From an uncultured Spirochaetaceae bacterium (GTDB lineage Bacteria > Spirochaetota > Spirochaetia > Sphaerochaetales > Sphaerochaetaceae), in NCBI GenBank assembly GCA_900315435.1, contig OMYY01000006.1, positions 1-64,000 of the forward strand: 64,000 bases of DNA, in the 5' to 3' direction. The notes beneath the pieces were generated by a model. The model worked only from the letters and a program-made list of their open reading frames with translations, was not told the DNA's origin and ran no database searches. Each line of letters starts with the position of its first letter. The stretch's first letter is position 1. Shown here one piece after another: positions 14,947 through 26,173 of this stretch. Made by a program: the position numbers and the translations under genes.

Positions 14947-15612
14947 ATGAGCGAGATGTGCTACCGCTGTTTCCGGCCCAAATCGAACTGCCTGTGCCCG
15001 TACATCCACGAGGCGGACACTGGCGTCAAATTCGTCATCCTCATGCACCCCAAGGAGGCATTCCACCAAAGAACAGGAACGGGCAGGCTGGCGCAGCTCG
15101 CCTTGCAAGAAAGCGAGATCATCATCGGCATCGATTTCAGCGGCAACGAGCGGCTGAACAAACTACTGGGGGATCCACAATACTATCCGGTGATGCTCTA
15201 TCCGGGTGTCGACGCCTATACCAGTGACAGTCCCCTGCTCCGGCAGCAGGTGGGGAAAGGCCGCAGACTCCTGGTGGTGGTAGTCGATGCCACGTGGTTC
15301 CTTGCCGCGAAGATGGTACGATTGAGCAGGAATCTGCAACTTCTACCAAAGCTCTCGTTCAATCGAGGCTATCATTCGGAGTTCACCTTCAAGCACGAAC
15401 CGGCAGAGTATTGTCTCTCTACCATCGAGAGTTGCTACTATCTGGTCAAGGAATTGCAGGAAGGGGGGATCGCCAAACCCTGCGATGTGGAATCGATGAT
15501 GGGGGTATTCCGGAGAATGGTCAAACACCAGCTGGACAGCGAGGCGGCACGACGGGCAATCGAGGGAGACGGCCCCCAGCATCCCTGGAAACACGACAGG
15601 GACAACTGCTAG
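14947..15612 (+). CDS. DTW-domain protein (tRNA-uridine aminocarboxypropyltransferase family)
   Basis: 221 residues. An N-terminal zinc-type cysteine set CYRCFRPKSNCLC (Cys5, 8, 15, 17) is followed by the HPKEAFHQRTGTGR motif and the DxTW signature (Asp114-Ala-Thr-Trp117 in VVDATW). DTW proteins such as E. coli TapT transfer an aminocarboxypropyl group from S-adenosylmethionine to uridine in tRNA. The start at MSEMCYRC is preferred over longer frames; there is no ribosome-binding site, but TACACT (14934-14939) lies seven bases before the ATG. Its stop overlaps the recX stop on the other strand by four bases. Confidence 0.85.
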   Translation: MSEMCYRCFRPKSNCLCPYIHEADTGVKFVILMHPKEAFHQRTGTGRLAQLALQESEIIIGIDFSGNERLNKLLGDPQYYPVMLYPGVDAYTSDSPLLRQQVGKGRRLLVVVVDATWFLAAKMVRLSRNLQLLPKLSFNRGYHSEFTFKHEPAEYCLSTIESCYYLVKELQEGGIAKPCDVESMMGVFRRMVKHQLDSEAARRAIEGDGPQHPWKHDRDNC

Positions 15613-16208
15613 TCGTCGCGGCTTTCCAGCATCCACCGGATTTCTCCATAGGAGAACCCCTTGCGCTGCATGCGCATCAGGCACTTCTGCCGGTCAGGGC
15701 TCTGCCGCCGCGCCATGTCCCAGGCAGTCCGGACATACTGCTCGCCATGCTCAGCAAAAGCCTCGTCCACCACCCTTCTTGCAAGCTGGGAGGAAACGCC
15801 CTTCGCCGCGAGGCGTTCGAGCAGCAGCACCTTCCCTTCCGGATTCCGCCTCTGGCGGCTACGGACCATGATGTCCGCATACCGCTCATCGCTCTGGGCG
15901 CCATTCTCCTGCAATGCCTTGAGCGTTGCGGCGATGACGGCAGGGGAATACTGCTTCTGCGTAAGCTTCTGACGGAGCTCCTTGGCTGTATGCTCGCGCA
16001 CGGCAAGGTATTTCACCGCCTGCTCCATACAGGAAGAGGCGTCATGCAGCGCCTTTATCCGGAGATACTGCTCCTCATCAAGCTGGGCACCTTCCTCAAG
16101 ATGCCATGCCTCAAGCTGCTTCGGGGAGATATAAAAAGGAGGATTCTCCTGTGAGAGGGCGAAAAAGCCCTCTCCGGAGGATCCTCTCTTGATGGTAGCG
16201 TATGCCAA
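15609..16208 (-). CDS. recX: RecX family regulatory protein
   Basis: 199 residues built of three-helix repeats typical of RecX: AVKYLAVREHTAKELRQKLTQK, DERYADIMVRSRQRRNPEGKVLLLERLAAKGVSS, and the third repeat ending KGFSYGEIRWMLE. RecX binds RecA filaments and limits their activity. The start codon appears to be TTG, six bases from the rpsI stop on the same strand, with no clear ribosome-binding site, which suggests coupling to rpsI translation. The linkage to a ribosomal protein operon rather than to recA is worth noting. It converges on the DTW gene with overlapping stops. Confidence 0.8.
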   Translation of the reverse strand: MAYATIKRGSSGEGFFALSQENPPFYISPKQLEAWHLEEGAQLDEEQYLRIKALHDASSCMEQAVKYLAVREHTAKELRQKLTQKQYSPAVIAATLKALQENGAQSDERYADIMVRSRQRRNPEGKVLLLERLAAKGVSSQLARRVVDEAFAEHGEQYVRTAWDMARRQSPDRQKCLMRMQRKGFSYGEIRWMLESRDD

Positions 16209-16211
16209 CGG

Positions 16212-16628
16212 TTAACGCTTGCTGAACTGGAATCTGCGGCGTGCCTTCTTCTGGCCGTACTTCTTGCGCTCGACCATACGGGAGTCACGGGTAAGATATC
16301 CATTCGCACGGAGAGCCGGCTTGTTCGCCTCATCCTCGACGACCAATGCCCTTGCCAGACCATGGCGGCAGGCGCCAGCCTGACCGGCAGGACCACCACC
16401 GACGACGTTGATCAGGACGTCAAACTTATCGGCGTTATTGGTGACCTCGAGAGGCTTCCGGACTTGGTTGGCCTGCAGCGGGTTCACGAAGTACGCGCTC
16501 AGTTCCTTCCCGTTCACCGTAATCTTTCCATCGCCTTCGCGGAGGTACACGCGGGCAACGGCAGTCTTGCGTCTTCCGACGCCAGTGCCAAGATTTTCCA
16601 CTTTCTTTGCTTCTTTCTTAGTTGCCAT
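16212..16628 (-). CDS. rpsI: 30S ribosomal protein S9
   Basis: 138 residues. It has GVGRRKTAVARVYLREGDGKITVNG near the N-terminus, GGGPAGQAGACRHGLARAL in the centre, and the conserved C-terminus RRRFQFSKR whose last residues contact tRNA in the P site. It lies 11 bp behind rplM, the universal rplM-rpsI order, and ahead of recX. Confidence 0.98.
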   Translation of the reverse strand: MATKKEAKKVENLGTGVGRRKTAVARVYLREGDGKITVNGKELSAYFVNPLQANQVRKPLEVTNNADKFDVLINVVGGGPAGQAGACRHGLARALVVEDEANKPALRANGYLTRDSRMVERKKYGQKKARRRFQFSKR

Positions 16629-16639
16629 ATTGCGTCCCC

Positions 16640-17071
16640 TTACTTGACTTCGATAACTTCAGGCTTCTGGGCCATATGCGGATGATCCGGACCAGCATAG
16701 ACATGCACGTTCCTCATCAACCTGCGGCCAAGTCTGTTGTTCGACAGCATGCCCTGGACAGCTTGCTCCATCGGATAGACGGGATTGCGCTTCAGGGTGT
16801 CGTTGTAGTTCTCGGCTCTCAGGCCACCAATGTAGCCAGAGTGGCGATAGTACATCTTGTCCTTGGCCTTGTTGCCGGAAAGCGCGGCCTTCGCGGCATT
16901 GATGATGACGACGTAATCACCGATTTCCTGATGAGGCACATACTCAGGCTTGTGCTTGCCACGAACCAAGGAGGCGGCCAGAGCGGCTACCCTGCCAAGT
17001 TCCTTTCCCTCTGCATCGATCAGATACCATTTTCTCTGGAACTGCGACGGCTTCAAAAAGATCGTGTCCAT
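16640..17071 (-). CDS. rplM: 50S ribosomal protein L13
   Basis: 143 residues of normal length. Recognisable segments are RKWYLIDAEGKELGRVAALAASLVRGKHKPEYVPH, the central DYVVIINAAKAALSGNKAKDKMYYRHSGY, and the C-terminal LRNVHVYAGPDHPH. It is first gene of the rplM-rpsI(-recX) operon and follows a long untranslated leader. GAAAGGG lies before the ATG. L13 is known to autoregulate this operon in E. coli, and a leader of about 300 nt here would allow a similar control. Confidence 0.98.
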   Translation of the reverse strand: MDTIFLKPSQFQRKWYLIDAEGKELGRVAALAASLVRGKHKPEYVPHQEIGDYVVIINAAKAALSGNKAKDKMYYRHSGYIGGLRAENYNDTLKRNPVYPMEQAVQGMLSNNRLGRRLMRNVHVYAGPDHPHMAQKPEVIEVK

Positions 17072-17373
17072 AAGACCCTTTCCTTCTCGCAGGAATGTCC
17101 TGCAAATTCGCTACCCGCGCGCTGCGGGCGCCCGTCATGCCTTCTTCCTGAATGGTCCGGTTCCCTCGTCCGAAGACGTGTCGAACCGAGGCCAATCCTC
17201 CTCTTGGCTCTCCGATGCGACCACGCAATGCTCCCCTGTACTCCTTGGGAAAGGGCAGAATGTTGGAAGAGTAGGTACTCCGCCGACGGGAACATTGCGT
17301 CTCTTTCACCGGTTCCCCGCAAGGAGAAACACCAGGATGGAGACACTCCGCTTCTGTACGCCTGAACGTACAG
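17072..17373 (-). promoter_or_regulatory. Long structured 5' leader of rplM-rpsI
   Basis: From the predicted start near 17374 to the rplM ATG there are about 300 untranslated bases. The 5' end folds into CTGTACG/CGTACAG (17354-17373). A long-range RNA stem of 13 pairs links 17288-17300 with 17223-17235 (one G-U pair), enclosing 52 nt. A 126-codon frame across the leader (17053-17433) shows no protein-like features and is not called. Confidence 0.5.
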
Positions 17374-17380
17374 CGAATCC

Positions 17381-17410
17381 ATCTTATCGCACAGGCTTGC
17401 ACCATGTCTA
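17381..17410 (-). promoter_or_regulatory. Predicted rplM promoter
   Basis: On the minus strand, -35 TAGACA (17405-17410), an 18-bp spacer and -10 TAAGAT (17381-17386), between the pcrA stop and the leader. Confidence 0.55.
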
Positions 17411-17445
17411 GTGGTGACCAAGAAATAATCCAACCACCTCCACGC

Positions 17446-19761
<2,316 letters not shown>

Positions 19762-21098
19762 GAATCCTCCAATGCGACAGCTTCCAAATCCATGTCCTTG
19801 ACGGAACGGATACCGGCCTGCACCACAGATCCGGGCTTCAGGTCGCTGCCGATGACAACCGTCAATCCATCGACATCAGGAGCCTGGCCGTAGATGCGGC
19901 CCAAGGCAAGCTCCTCGCCCTTGACCGGTTCCTCGATCAGGACAGGGAAGCTCTTGCCGACAAAGCGCTCCAGCCGCTTGTGGCTGATCTCGCTCTGCAA
20001 GCTTTCCAACTCTTCCTTATAGAGTACCGCTTTCTTGTGGGCTGCGGCGTGTTCTTTCCCGCTACGCATCGTGTAGCCCTTGGTGCCCTGCTCCCTACTG
20101 TAGCAGAAGACACCCATCCAATCGAACTGGGCTTTCTTGAGGAACTCCTTGACCGTCCGCTGGCTCTCCTCGGTCTCGCCGGGGAAACCGGTCATGATGG
20201 TGGTGCGGATCACCGCATCGGGAAGCTCCTTGCGGATCGCTTCGACCAGCGCCAGGTACGTTTGCGGATTCCCCACCCTTCCCATCTTGGAGAGTACCTC
20301 GACCGCCGCATGCTGCATCGGCACGTCGAAATAGGGCATCACCTTGTCTTCGTGCTCCTTGACAAAGGCGGGAAGCCACTCGGGAAACCAATCGGGGTGG
20401 ATGTAAAGCATGCGATACCGGAACTGCCCGGGAATCCGGACCAAAGCCTCCATCAATTCGCGGAAGTGGCGCTTGCCGTCCCAGTCGGAGCCATAGGCGG
20501 CAAGATCCTGGGCGATCACGTTGATTTCCCGGACACCCTTGGCGGCAAGGCTTCTCGTTTCCTCAAGGATCTGGTCCATCGGGCGGCTGCGGAGCTCGCC
20601 CCGGATCAGGGGGATGGCGCAGTAAGAGCACCAGTGGTTGCACCCCTCGCTGATTTTCAGGAAGGCGCTGCCGGGATACCCGAACAGCTCGTCACGCTGC
20701 CACGCGTCGTTGTCCGGATCGGGATACTCGGGCACCAGCTCGGCACGTTCGCCCGCTTCCACCTGGTCGACCACCGTCCCGATTTCCTTCAGGTCACGGT
20801 TTCCGAAGATAGCGTCCGCCTCGGGAAGTTCCTTGAACAACTCGTCTGCGTAGCGCTGGGCCATGCATCCGGTCACCACGAATTTGGCTTTGGAATTCTG
20901 CTTTCTCAGGGAGAAAAACGTGTTGACGCTCTCCTCCCGGGCGGTATCGATAAACCCGCAGGTATTGACCAGGACCAGATCTGCGGCGGCGACCTCTTCG
21001 GTTCGCTCGTAGCCTTTCGCTTCCAATTGCTTCAGCATCACTTCGGCATCAACCTGGTTCTTCGCGCATCCCAGGCTCTCGATATAGACCTTCCTCAC

Positions 21099-21479
21099 GT
21101 CTCGGCTCCTCGGCTACCAACCTTACCCCAGATGGGAGGAACCACGCAAGGGCGCTTTCCATTAACTCATTTCCTTCCAACAGGTTGGATTTTTCTTTCC
21201 CCGCATGAATCAACTCCCTCCATTCCAAGGCAGGCTTGGCATTGCGTTTGGAACAACGTTTTTTGCACAATCAGGGCATATTGTGGGGAATTGGTGGGAT
21301 TTCTGTATGTTTATGCGAAAGCAGATGCAAAATATCTCCTTTCATTGTAATTATATAGCAATTTTATTCAACTCTTTATTGCCACGAATATACTCTTGAG
21401 ATATTATTACACCGAATGTTTTTAGAGGGGCGCTTTGTCCCTATTTTCGTATAAACAAACCAGAACTCAGAGGAAAGTA
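21099..21479. other. Intergenic region between rimO and oppB
   Basis: 381 bp between divergent genes. The half next to oppB is strongly AT-rich (about 21300-21425) and holds the opp promoter at 21379-21407. No coding frame, tRNA or clear terminator is seen. Confidence 0.5.
21379..21407 (+). promoter_or_regulatory. Predicted promoter of oppBCDF
   Basis: -35 TTGCCA (21379-21384), 17-bp spacer, -10 TATTAT (21402-21407), giving an untranslated leader of about 65 nt before oppB. Confidence 0.6.
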
Positions 21480-22409
21480 ATGGCGAAGTATATTGTCAAG
21501 AGAATCATTGGCATGATTCCTACCATGCTGATCATCATCACCTTGAGCTTCTTCATCGTGCGTATCGCCCCCGGCGGTCCGTTCGCTTCGGAGAGAGCGC
21601 TCACGGAGACCATCCAGAAAAACATCGAGGCGAAATATCACATGGACGAACCCCTCGTCAAGCAGTATGGACGGTATCTGTTCGATGTCCTGCGGGGCGA
21701 CCTTGGTCCTTCCTATAAGTACAAGGATTATGACGTCAACTACTACATCGGGCACAGCCTTCCCAATTCGATGGCGCTTGGTTCCATCGCGATGGTGCTG
21801 GCGATCCTGGTGGGCGTCACGCTGGGAATCTTGGCAGCCGTCTACCAGAACAGCTGGATCGACTATCTCTGCATGGCGCTCGCGGTGTTGGGCATATCGA
21901 TTCCGCTCTTCGTCATAGCTCCGGTCCTCCAGCTGGTATTCAGCCTGAAGCTCAACTGGTTCCCGACCAGCGGCTGGGTGACCACCGGCGAAGGCTGGAA
22001 GACGGTCGTGCTGCCCACCATCGCCCTTTCGTTCAGCTACTTCGCCACCATCGCCCGCCTCACCCGCTCCTCCATGCTGGAGACGCTGCGCAGCGACTAC
22101 ATCCGTACCGCGAAGGCGAAGGGCATGAAGGGTTCCACCATCGTCCTGAAGCACGCCATGAAGGGGGCGATGCTTCCGATTGTCAGCTACCTCGGTCCCG
22201 CATTCGCGGGCATCATGACCGGCTCGGTCGTCGTCGAGCAGATCTTCCGCGTGCCCGGCCTTGGCAAGTTCTTCGTGCAGAGCTCGTTCAACCGCGACTA
22301 CACGCTGATTGTCGGTGTCGTCATCGTCTACTCGGTGATCCTGATCATCGCCAACCTGATTGTCGATATCATCTATGCGCTGCTTGACCCCCGCATCGCC
22401 TACAAATAA
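21480..22409 (+). CDS. oppB: Oligopeptide ABC transporter permease OppB
   Basis: 309 residues with six predicted helices, starting MAKYIVKRIIGMIPTMLIIITLSFFIVRIAPGGPF as in OppB/DppB. The EAA loop RSDYIRTAKAKGMKGSTIVLKHAMK contacts the ATPases. It forms the inner-membrane channel with OppC. GAGGAAAG precedes the ATG; a longer frame from 21435 has no ribosome-binding site. First gene of oppBCDF, 11 bp before oppC. Confidence 0.93.
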   Translation: MAKYIVKRIIGMIPTMLIIITLSFFIVRIAPGGPFASERALTETIQKNIEAKYHMDEPLVKQYGRYLFDVLRGDLGPSYKYKDYDVNYYIGHSLPNSMALGSIAMVLAILVGVTLGILAAVYQNSWIDYLCMALAVLGISIPLFVIAPVLQLVFSLKLNWFPTSGWVTTGEGWKTVVLPTIALSFSYFATIARLTRSSMLETLRSDYIRTAKAKGMKGSTIVLKHAMKGAMLPIVSYLGPAFAGIMTGSVVVEQIFRVPGLGKFFVQSSFNRDYTLIVGVVIVYSVILIIANLIVDIIYALLDPRIAYK

Positions 22410-22420
22410 GGAGACCTGAC

Positions 22421-24019
22421 ATGTTTTTCAAGAAAAAGAACCAGAAAGCAGTCAACGAGTTCAATCAGGTCGTCGAAGGGAACAGCCTTACCAAGGATGC
22501 ATGGAAGCGTCTGCGAAAGAACAAGATGGCGGTCATCGGCATGGTCGTCGTCATCTTTTACGCGCTGATTGCCTTGAGCGCCTCGATCCTGCCGATTTAC
22601 CGCTATGACGAAATCATCCTCGACCACCAGAACCTTCCCCCCTCGCTCACCAAGACGGCGGGAGAGCTGATGATGAAGAACCGCCTGCAGAGCGTCTATT
22701 TCGACGCGTGGAAGGCCGGCGAGCTGAAGGTGACCGAGGAGGAATCCCGGCAAATCAACGAGTGGATCCAGAAGAACGAGTCCACCAAGGTCTGGAACTG
22801 GATGTATGCGGAGGGAGAGCGGCAGCGCGAAGCCGGCACCTTCACCTTCAACAAAAGCGCGCAGCGCATCTACGACCGCCTCGTGAAGAAAATCAACACC
22901 GACCTGCTGGTCTCCGTGACCAAGGCCTGGTATGTGGCTGATTCGGGCAAGCGCGTCAATCTGCAGAAGATGAGCGCGGACGAGCTCGCCCGGATCTACG
23001 CCGACATGCTCGGCATGGACAAGCAGGTGGTCGCCGATGCCACCGACAAGGAGGTCGAGACCGCCTTGGTCAACGACCTGAAGGCCAAGAATCCCGACAT
23101 GAGCGACGAGGACGCCAACGCCAGCGTCGCGATGGAAATGGAAAGCCGTGGCGACAAGGCGATCGAGCGCATGAAGAAGACCAACCTGTACGGCAAGATC
23201 ATCCTTCAGGGCACCAAGAGCCTGAAGAAATCGCTGGAAGCCAAGGCAGCGGAGGGTTCCATCAAGTTTCCGTTCAACGAGACCACGCAGGTCAACGACC
23301 ACCTGATCCTGAAGGTAAAGGCGACCAAGATGCACGAGCGCAGATATCTGCTCGGTACCGACTATGTCGGCCGCGACATGCTCAGCCGCGTGATCTACGG
23401 CGGACAGGTCTCCATCTCGATCGGCCTCGTCGGGGCCATCACCAGCGTGCTGATCGGCATCCTGGTCGGGTCCCTGGCCGGATACCTGGGAGGAAAGATC
23501 GACTATGTGCTGATGAGGTTCGTCGACATCATGTACGGGCTTCCCTACATGCTGCTGGTCATCATCTGCATGGCCATCTTCGGCAGGAACATCATGAACC
23601 TCTTCATAGCGCTCGCGATGGTAAGCTGGCTCACCATTGCCCGTATGGTCCGAGGCCAGATCATGAGCCTGAAGAACAGCGAGTTCGTCGAGGCCGCCCG
23701 CTCCATGGGTGCCTCCACCGCAAGAATCATCGTGCGCCACATGATTCCGAACTCCCTGTCGGTCATCATCGTCTATACGACGCTGCGTGTCCCCTCCTTC
23801 ATCATGCAGGAGTCTTTCCTGTCGTTCCTCGGCCTTGGTGTCTCGGCACCGTTCACCTCCTGGGGTTCCCTCGTCGGTGACGCCGTCGACGCCATGACCC
23901 TGTATCCCTGGAGACTGCTCTTCCCCGCCGCGGTCATGACGGTCTTCCTCTTCGCCATGAACTTCTTCGGCGATGGTCTCCGCGATGCCTTCGACCCGCA
24001 GTCGAAGAACCAGCAGTAA
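22421..24019 (+). CDS. oppC: Oligopeptide ABC transporter permease OppC with a large periplasmic insertion
   Basis: 532 residues, about 200 more than usual. Helix 1 is at about 36-58. The usual pre-channel motif LGTDYVGRDMLSR appears only at about 311-323, and five more helices with the EAA loop EAARSMGASTARIIVRHMIPNS follow. Residues about 61-308 are hydrophilic, rich in Lys, Glu and Ala and predicted helical, and should face the periplasm. The reading frame and base usage are continuous with the rest, so this is a true insertion rather than a fusion error. The second importer's DppC (58912-59787) lacks it. An extended OppC has a possible role in docking the OppA lipoprotein, an inference. 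Confidence 0.9.
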   Translation: MFFKKKNQKAVNEFNQVVEGNSLTKDAWKRLRKNKMAVIGMVVVIFYALIALSASILPIYRYDEIILDHQNLPPSLTKTAGELMMKNRLQSVYFDAWKAGELKVTEEESRQINEWIQKNESTKVWNWMYAEGERQREAGTFTFNKSAQRIYDRLVKKINTDLLVSVTKAWYVADSGKRVNLQKMSADELARIYADMLGMDKQVVADATDKEVETALVNDLKAKNPDMSDEDANASVAMEMESRGDKAIERMKKTNLYGKIILQGTKSLKKSLEAKAAEGSIKFPFNETTQVNDHLILKVKATKMHERRYLLGTDYVGRDMLSRVIYGGQVSISIGLVGAITSVLIGILVGSLAGYLGGKIDYVLMRFVDIMYGLPYMLLVIICMAIFGRNIMNLFIALAMVSWLTIARMVRGQIMSLKNSEFVEAARSMGASTARIIVRHMIPNSLSVIIVYTTLRVPSFIMQESFLSFLGLGVSAPFTSWGSLVGDAVDAMTLYPWRLLFPAAVMTVFLFAMNFFGDGLRDAFDPQSKNQQ

Positions 24020-24031
24020 GAGGTGCAGCCC

Positions 24032-25066
24032 ATGTTGATTGAAAACGCAAAGACCGTTCTTTCGGTCCAAGACCTGAAAACCTACTTCAAGACTGACGCC
24101 GGTATCGTCAAGGCGGTCGACGGAGTCTCCTTCGACCTGCACGAGGAAGAGGCGCTCGGCATCGTCGGCGAGTCCGGATCCGGAAAGAGCGTCACCAACC
24201 TCTCGATCATGCGTCTGATCCCCATGCCCCCGGGCAAGATTGTGGGCGGACATATTTATTTCGACGGGCAGGATATCGTCAGCATGCCCGAGAACCAGCT
24301 CAGAAACATCCGGGGCAACAAGGTCAGCATGATCTTCCAGGACCCGATGACCAGCCTGAACCCGTTCCTCCGCATCTCCACGCAGATGATCGAGACAATC
24401 CGCCTGCACGAGAAAGGAGTCAGCAAGAAAGAGGCCCTCGAGCGCTCCATCAACCTGCTGAAGCAGGTCGGTATCCCTGCGGCGGAGAGCAGGATTTTCT
24501 GCTATCCCCACCAGTTCTCGGGCGGCATGAGACAGCGGGTCATGATCGCCATGGCTCTCTCCTGCAAGGCCGAGGTGCTGATTGCCGATGAGCCGACTAC
24601 GGCTTTGGACGTCACCATCCAGGCCCAGATCCTGGAGCTGATCAAGGACATGTCCGCCAAGCGCCATACCGCCGTCATCATCATCACCCACGACCTCGGC
24701 GTCGTTGCCGGCATGTGTGACCGCGTCTGTGTCATGTACGCCGGCCGCATCGTCGAGAAGGCCCTGACGGACGACCTGTTCGCCAACCCGATGCATCCTT
24801 ACACAGAAGGACTGATTGCCTCGGTGCCGCATATGGACCCCACCAAGAAGAAGGAACGCCTCTTCTCCATCGAGGGGCAGCCGCCGAATGTCATCGACCT
24901 GAAACCCTGCTGTCCCTTCTATCCCCGCTGCCACAAGAGCCAGGCCGTCTGCGAGAAGGCCTATCCGCCAAAGTACGAGGTGAATGGCGAACACAGCGTC
25001 TCCTGCTGGCTGTACGCTACGGAAGAACAGAAGAAACAGGCCCTCGAGGAGGTCAATGCAAGATGA
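24032..25066 (+). CDS. oppD: Oligopeptide ABC transporter ATP-binding protein OppD
   Basis: 344 residues. Walker A GESGSGKS, Q loop in IFQDPMTSLNP, signature FSGGMRQRVMIAMAL, Walker B VLIADEPTTALD and the His switch IITHDLGVV are all intact. The C-terminal oligopeptide-type extension contains the cysteine cluster CCPFYPRC...C...CW that binds a 4Fe-4S cluster in this family. The ATG at 24032 follows AGAGG by eight bases; a GTG nine bases upstream is less likely. It overlaps oppF by four bases. Confidence 0.93.
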   Translation: MLIENAKTVLSVQDLKTYFKTDAGIVKAVDGVSFDLHEEEALGIVGESGSGKSVTNLSIMRLIPMPPGKIVGGHIYFDGQDIVSMPENQLRNIRGNKVSMIFQDPMTSLNPFLRISTQMIETIRLHEKGVSKKEALERSINLLKQVGIPAAESRIFCYPHQFSGGMRQRVMIAMALSCKAEVLIADEPTTALDVTIQAQILELIKDMSAKRHTAVIIITHDLGVVAGMCDRVCVMYAGRIVEKALTDDLFANPMHPYTEGLIASVPHMDPTKKKERLFSIEGQPPNVIDLKPCCPFYPRCHKSQAVCEKAYPPKYEVNGEHSVSCWLYATEEQKKQALEEVNAR

Positions 25067-26097
25067 GCGAACAGAAAGAACCGTTACTCAGAGTCGTCGG
25101 ACTCAAACAGTACTTCCCCATCCATGCCGGTTTCTTCAACCGCGAGGTAGGGTATATCCGCGCGGTCGACGACGTTTCCTTCGACGTCTATCCCGGCGAG
25201 ACGCTTGGCATCGTCGGCGAGTCCGGATGTGGCAAGTCGACTACCGTCAGAAGCCTCAGCCAGCTCTACAAGCCCACTGCTGGCGAGATCTGGTTCCAGG
25301 GCAAGGACCTCTGCAAGGCGAACGAGAAGGACCTGCTGCTTGCCCGCAAGGACATGCAGATGATCTTCCAGGATCCGTATGCGTCCCTCGACCCACGTAT
25401 GACCGTCCGCTCGATCATCGGCGAACCGCTGCACATCTACAACAACCGCGGCATGCTGGACCACAAGTGGACCGAGAGCGAGATCGAGCAGCGCGTCGAG
25501 GACCTGATGGAACGTTGCGGCCTGAACAAGATGTTCAAGAACCGCTACCCGCATGAGTTCTCCGGCGGACAGCGTCAGCGCATCGGCATCGCCCGCGCCC
25601 TCGCCCTGAACCCGCAGATCATCCTTGCCGACGAGCCGGTCAGCGCCTTGGACGTCTCCATCCAGGCCCAGATCCTGAACCTGCTTGGCGACCTGCAGCA
25701 GGAGCTTGGCCTGACCTACATCTTCATCGCCCACGACCTGGCGGTCATCCAGCATATCTCCACCCGTGTCATGGTCATGTATCTTGGCGCCGCGATGGAG
25801 ACGGCAGACGCGCTGGAACTGTACGCCAACCCGTTGCACCCCTATACCCAGGCCCTGCTCTCAGCTGCCCCGATTCCCGACCCGAAGGTCGAGCGCCAGA
25901 GGCAGCGCATCATCCTGACCGGCGACGTGCCTTCTCCGGACAAGGAATACCAGGGTTGCAGGTTCTACGACCGTTGTCCGAAGAAGATGGAGTTCTGCAA
26001 GAACCATATCCCCTCTTTCCACGAGGTCAAACCGGGCCACCGGGTCAACTGCTGGCTCTTCGATCCCGACCTGCAGAAAAAGCAAGTGGAAAACTAG
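25063..26097 (+). CDS. oppF: Oligopeptide ABC transporter ATP-binding protein OppF
   Basis: 344 residues. Walker A GESGCGKS, MIFQDPYASLDPRM, signature FSGGQRQRIGIARAL, Walker B IILADEPVSALD and His switch FIAHDLAVI are present, followed by the C-terminal cysteine-containing extension (GCRFYDRCPKKMEFC). It pairs with OppD as the asymmetric ATPase dimer. It starts within an ATGA overlap with oppD and ends the operon ahead of a strong terminator. Confidence 0.93.
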   Translation: MSEQKEPLLRVVGLKQYFPIHAGFFNREVGYIRAVDDVSFDVYPGETLGIVGESGCGKSTTVRSLSQLYKPTAGEIWFQGKDLCKANEKDLLLARKDMQMIFQDPYASLDPRMTVRSIIGEPLHIYNNRGMLDHKWTESEIEQRVEDLMERCGLNKMFKNRYPHEFSGGQRQRIGIARALALNPQIILADEPVSALDVSIQAQILNLLGDLQQELGLTYIFIAHDLAVIQHISTRVMVMYLGAAMETADALELYANPLHPYTQALLSAAPIPDPKVERQRQRIILTGDVPSPDKEYQGCRFYDRCPKKMEFCKNHIPSFHEVKPGHRVNCWLFDPDLQKKQVEN

Positions 26098-26119
26098 TCA
26101 GGCAACCCGAGGCGGAGGG

Positions 26120-26163
26120 AAGGGACTGTCGCGAAACGAAGGTTCGTGGCAGTCCCTTCTTGC
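26120..26163 (+). terminator. Terminator after oppF
   Basis: Nine-bp stem AAGGGACTG (26120-26128) with CAGTCCCTT (26150-26158), an inner GCGAA/TTCGT pairing, then TCTTGC. The T run is short. Confidence 0.65.
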
Positions 26164-26173
26164 ATACCTGCTG

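Noticed and set aside
12822-14948. 708-codon open frame opposite the beta-propeller gene
   Set aside because: Antisense shadow; Val/Asp/Gly-rich with no motif.
16206-16214. RecX as part of the S9 frame or a mis-called start
   Set aside because: A TTG start six bases from the rpsI stop gives the expected first RecX strand; no better in-frame start exists before the first helical repeat.
17053-17433. 126-codon frame across the rplM leader
   Set aside because: It overlaps the rplM start, has no ribosome-binding site and lies over strong RNA secondary structure.
22400-24994. 864-codon open frame opposite oppC-oppD
   Set aside because: Antisense shadow spanning two real genes; composition is typical of shadows.
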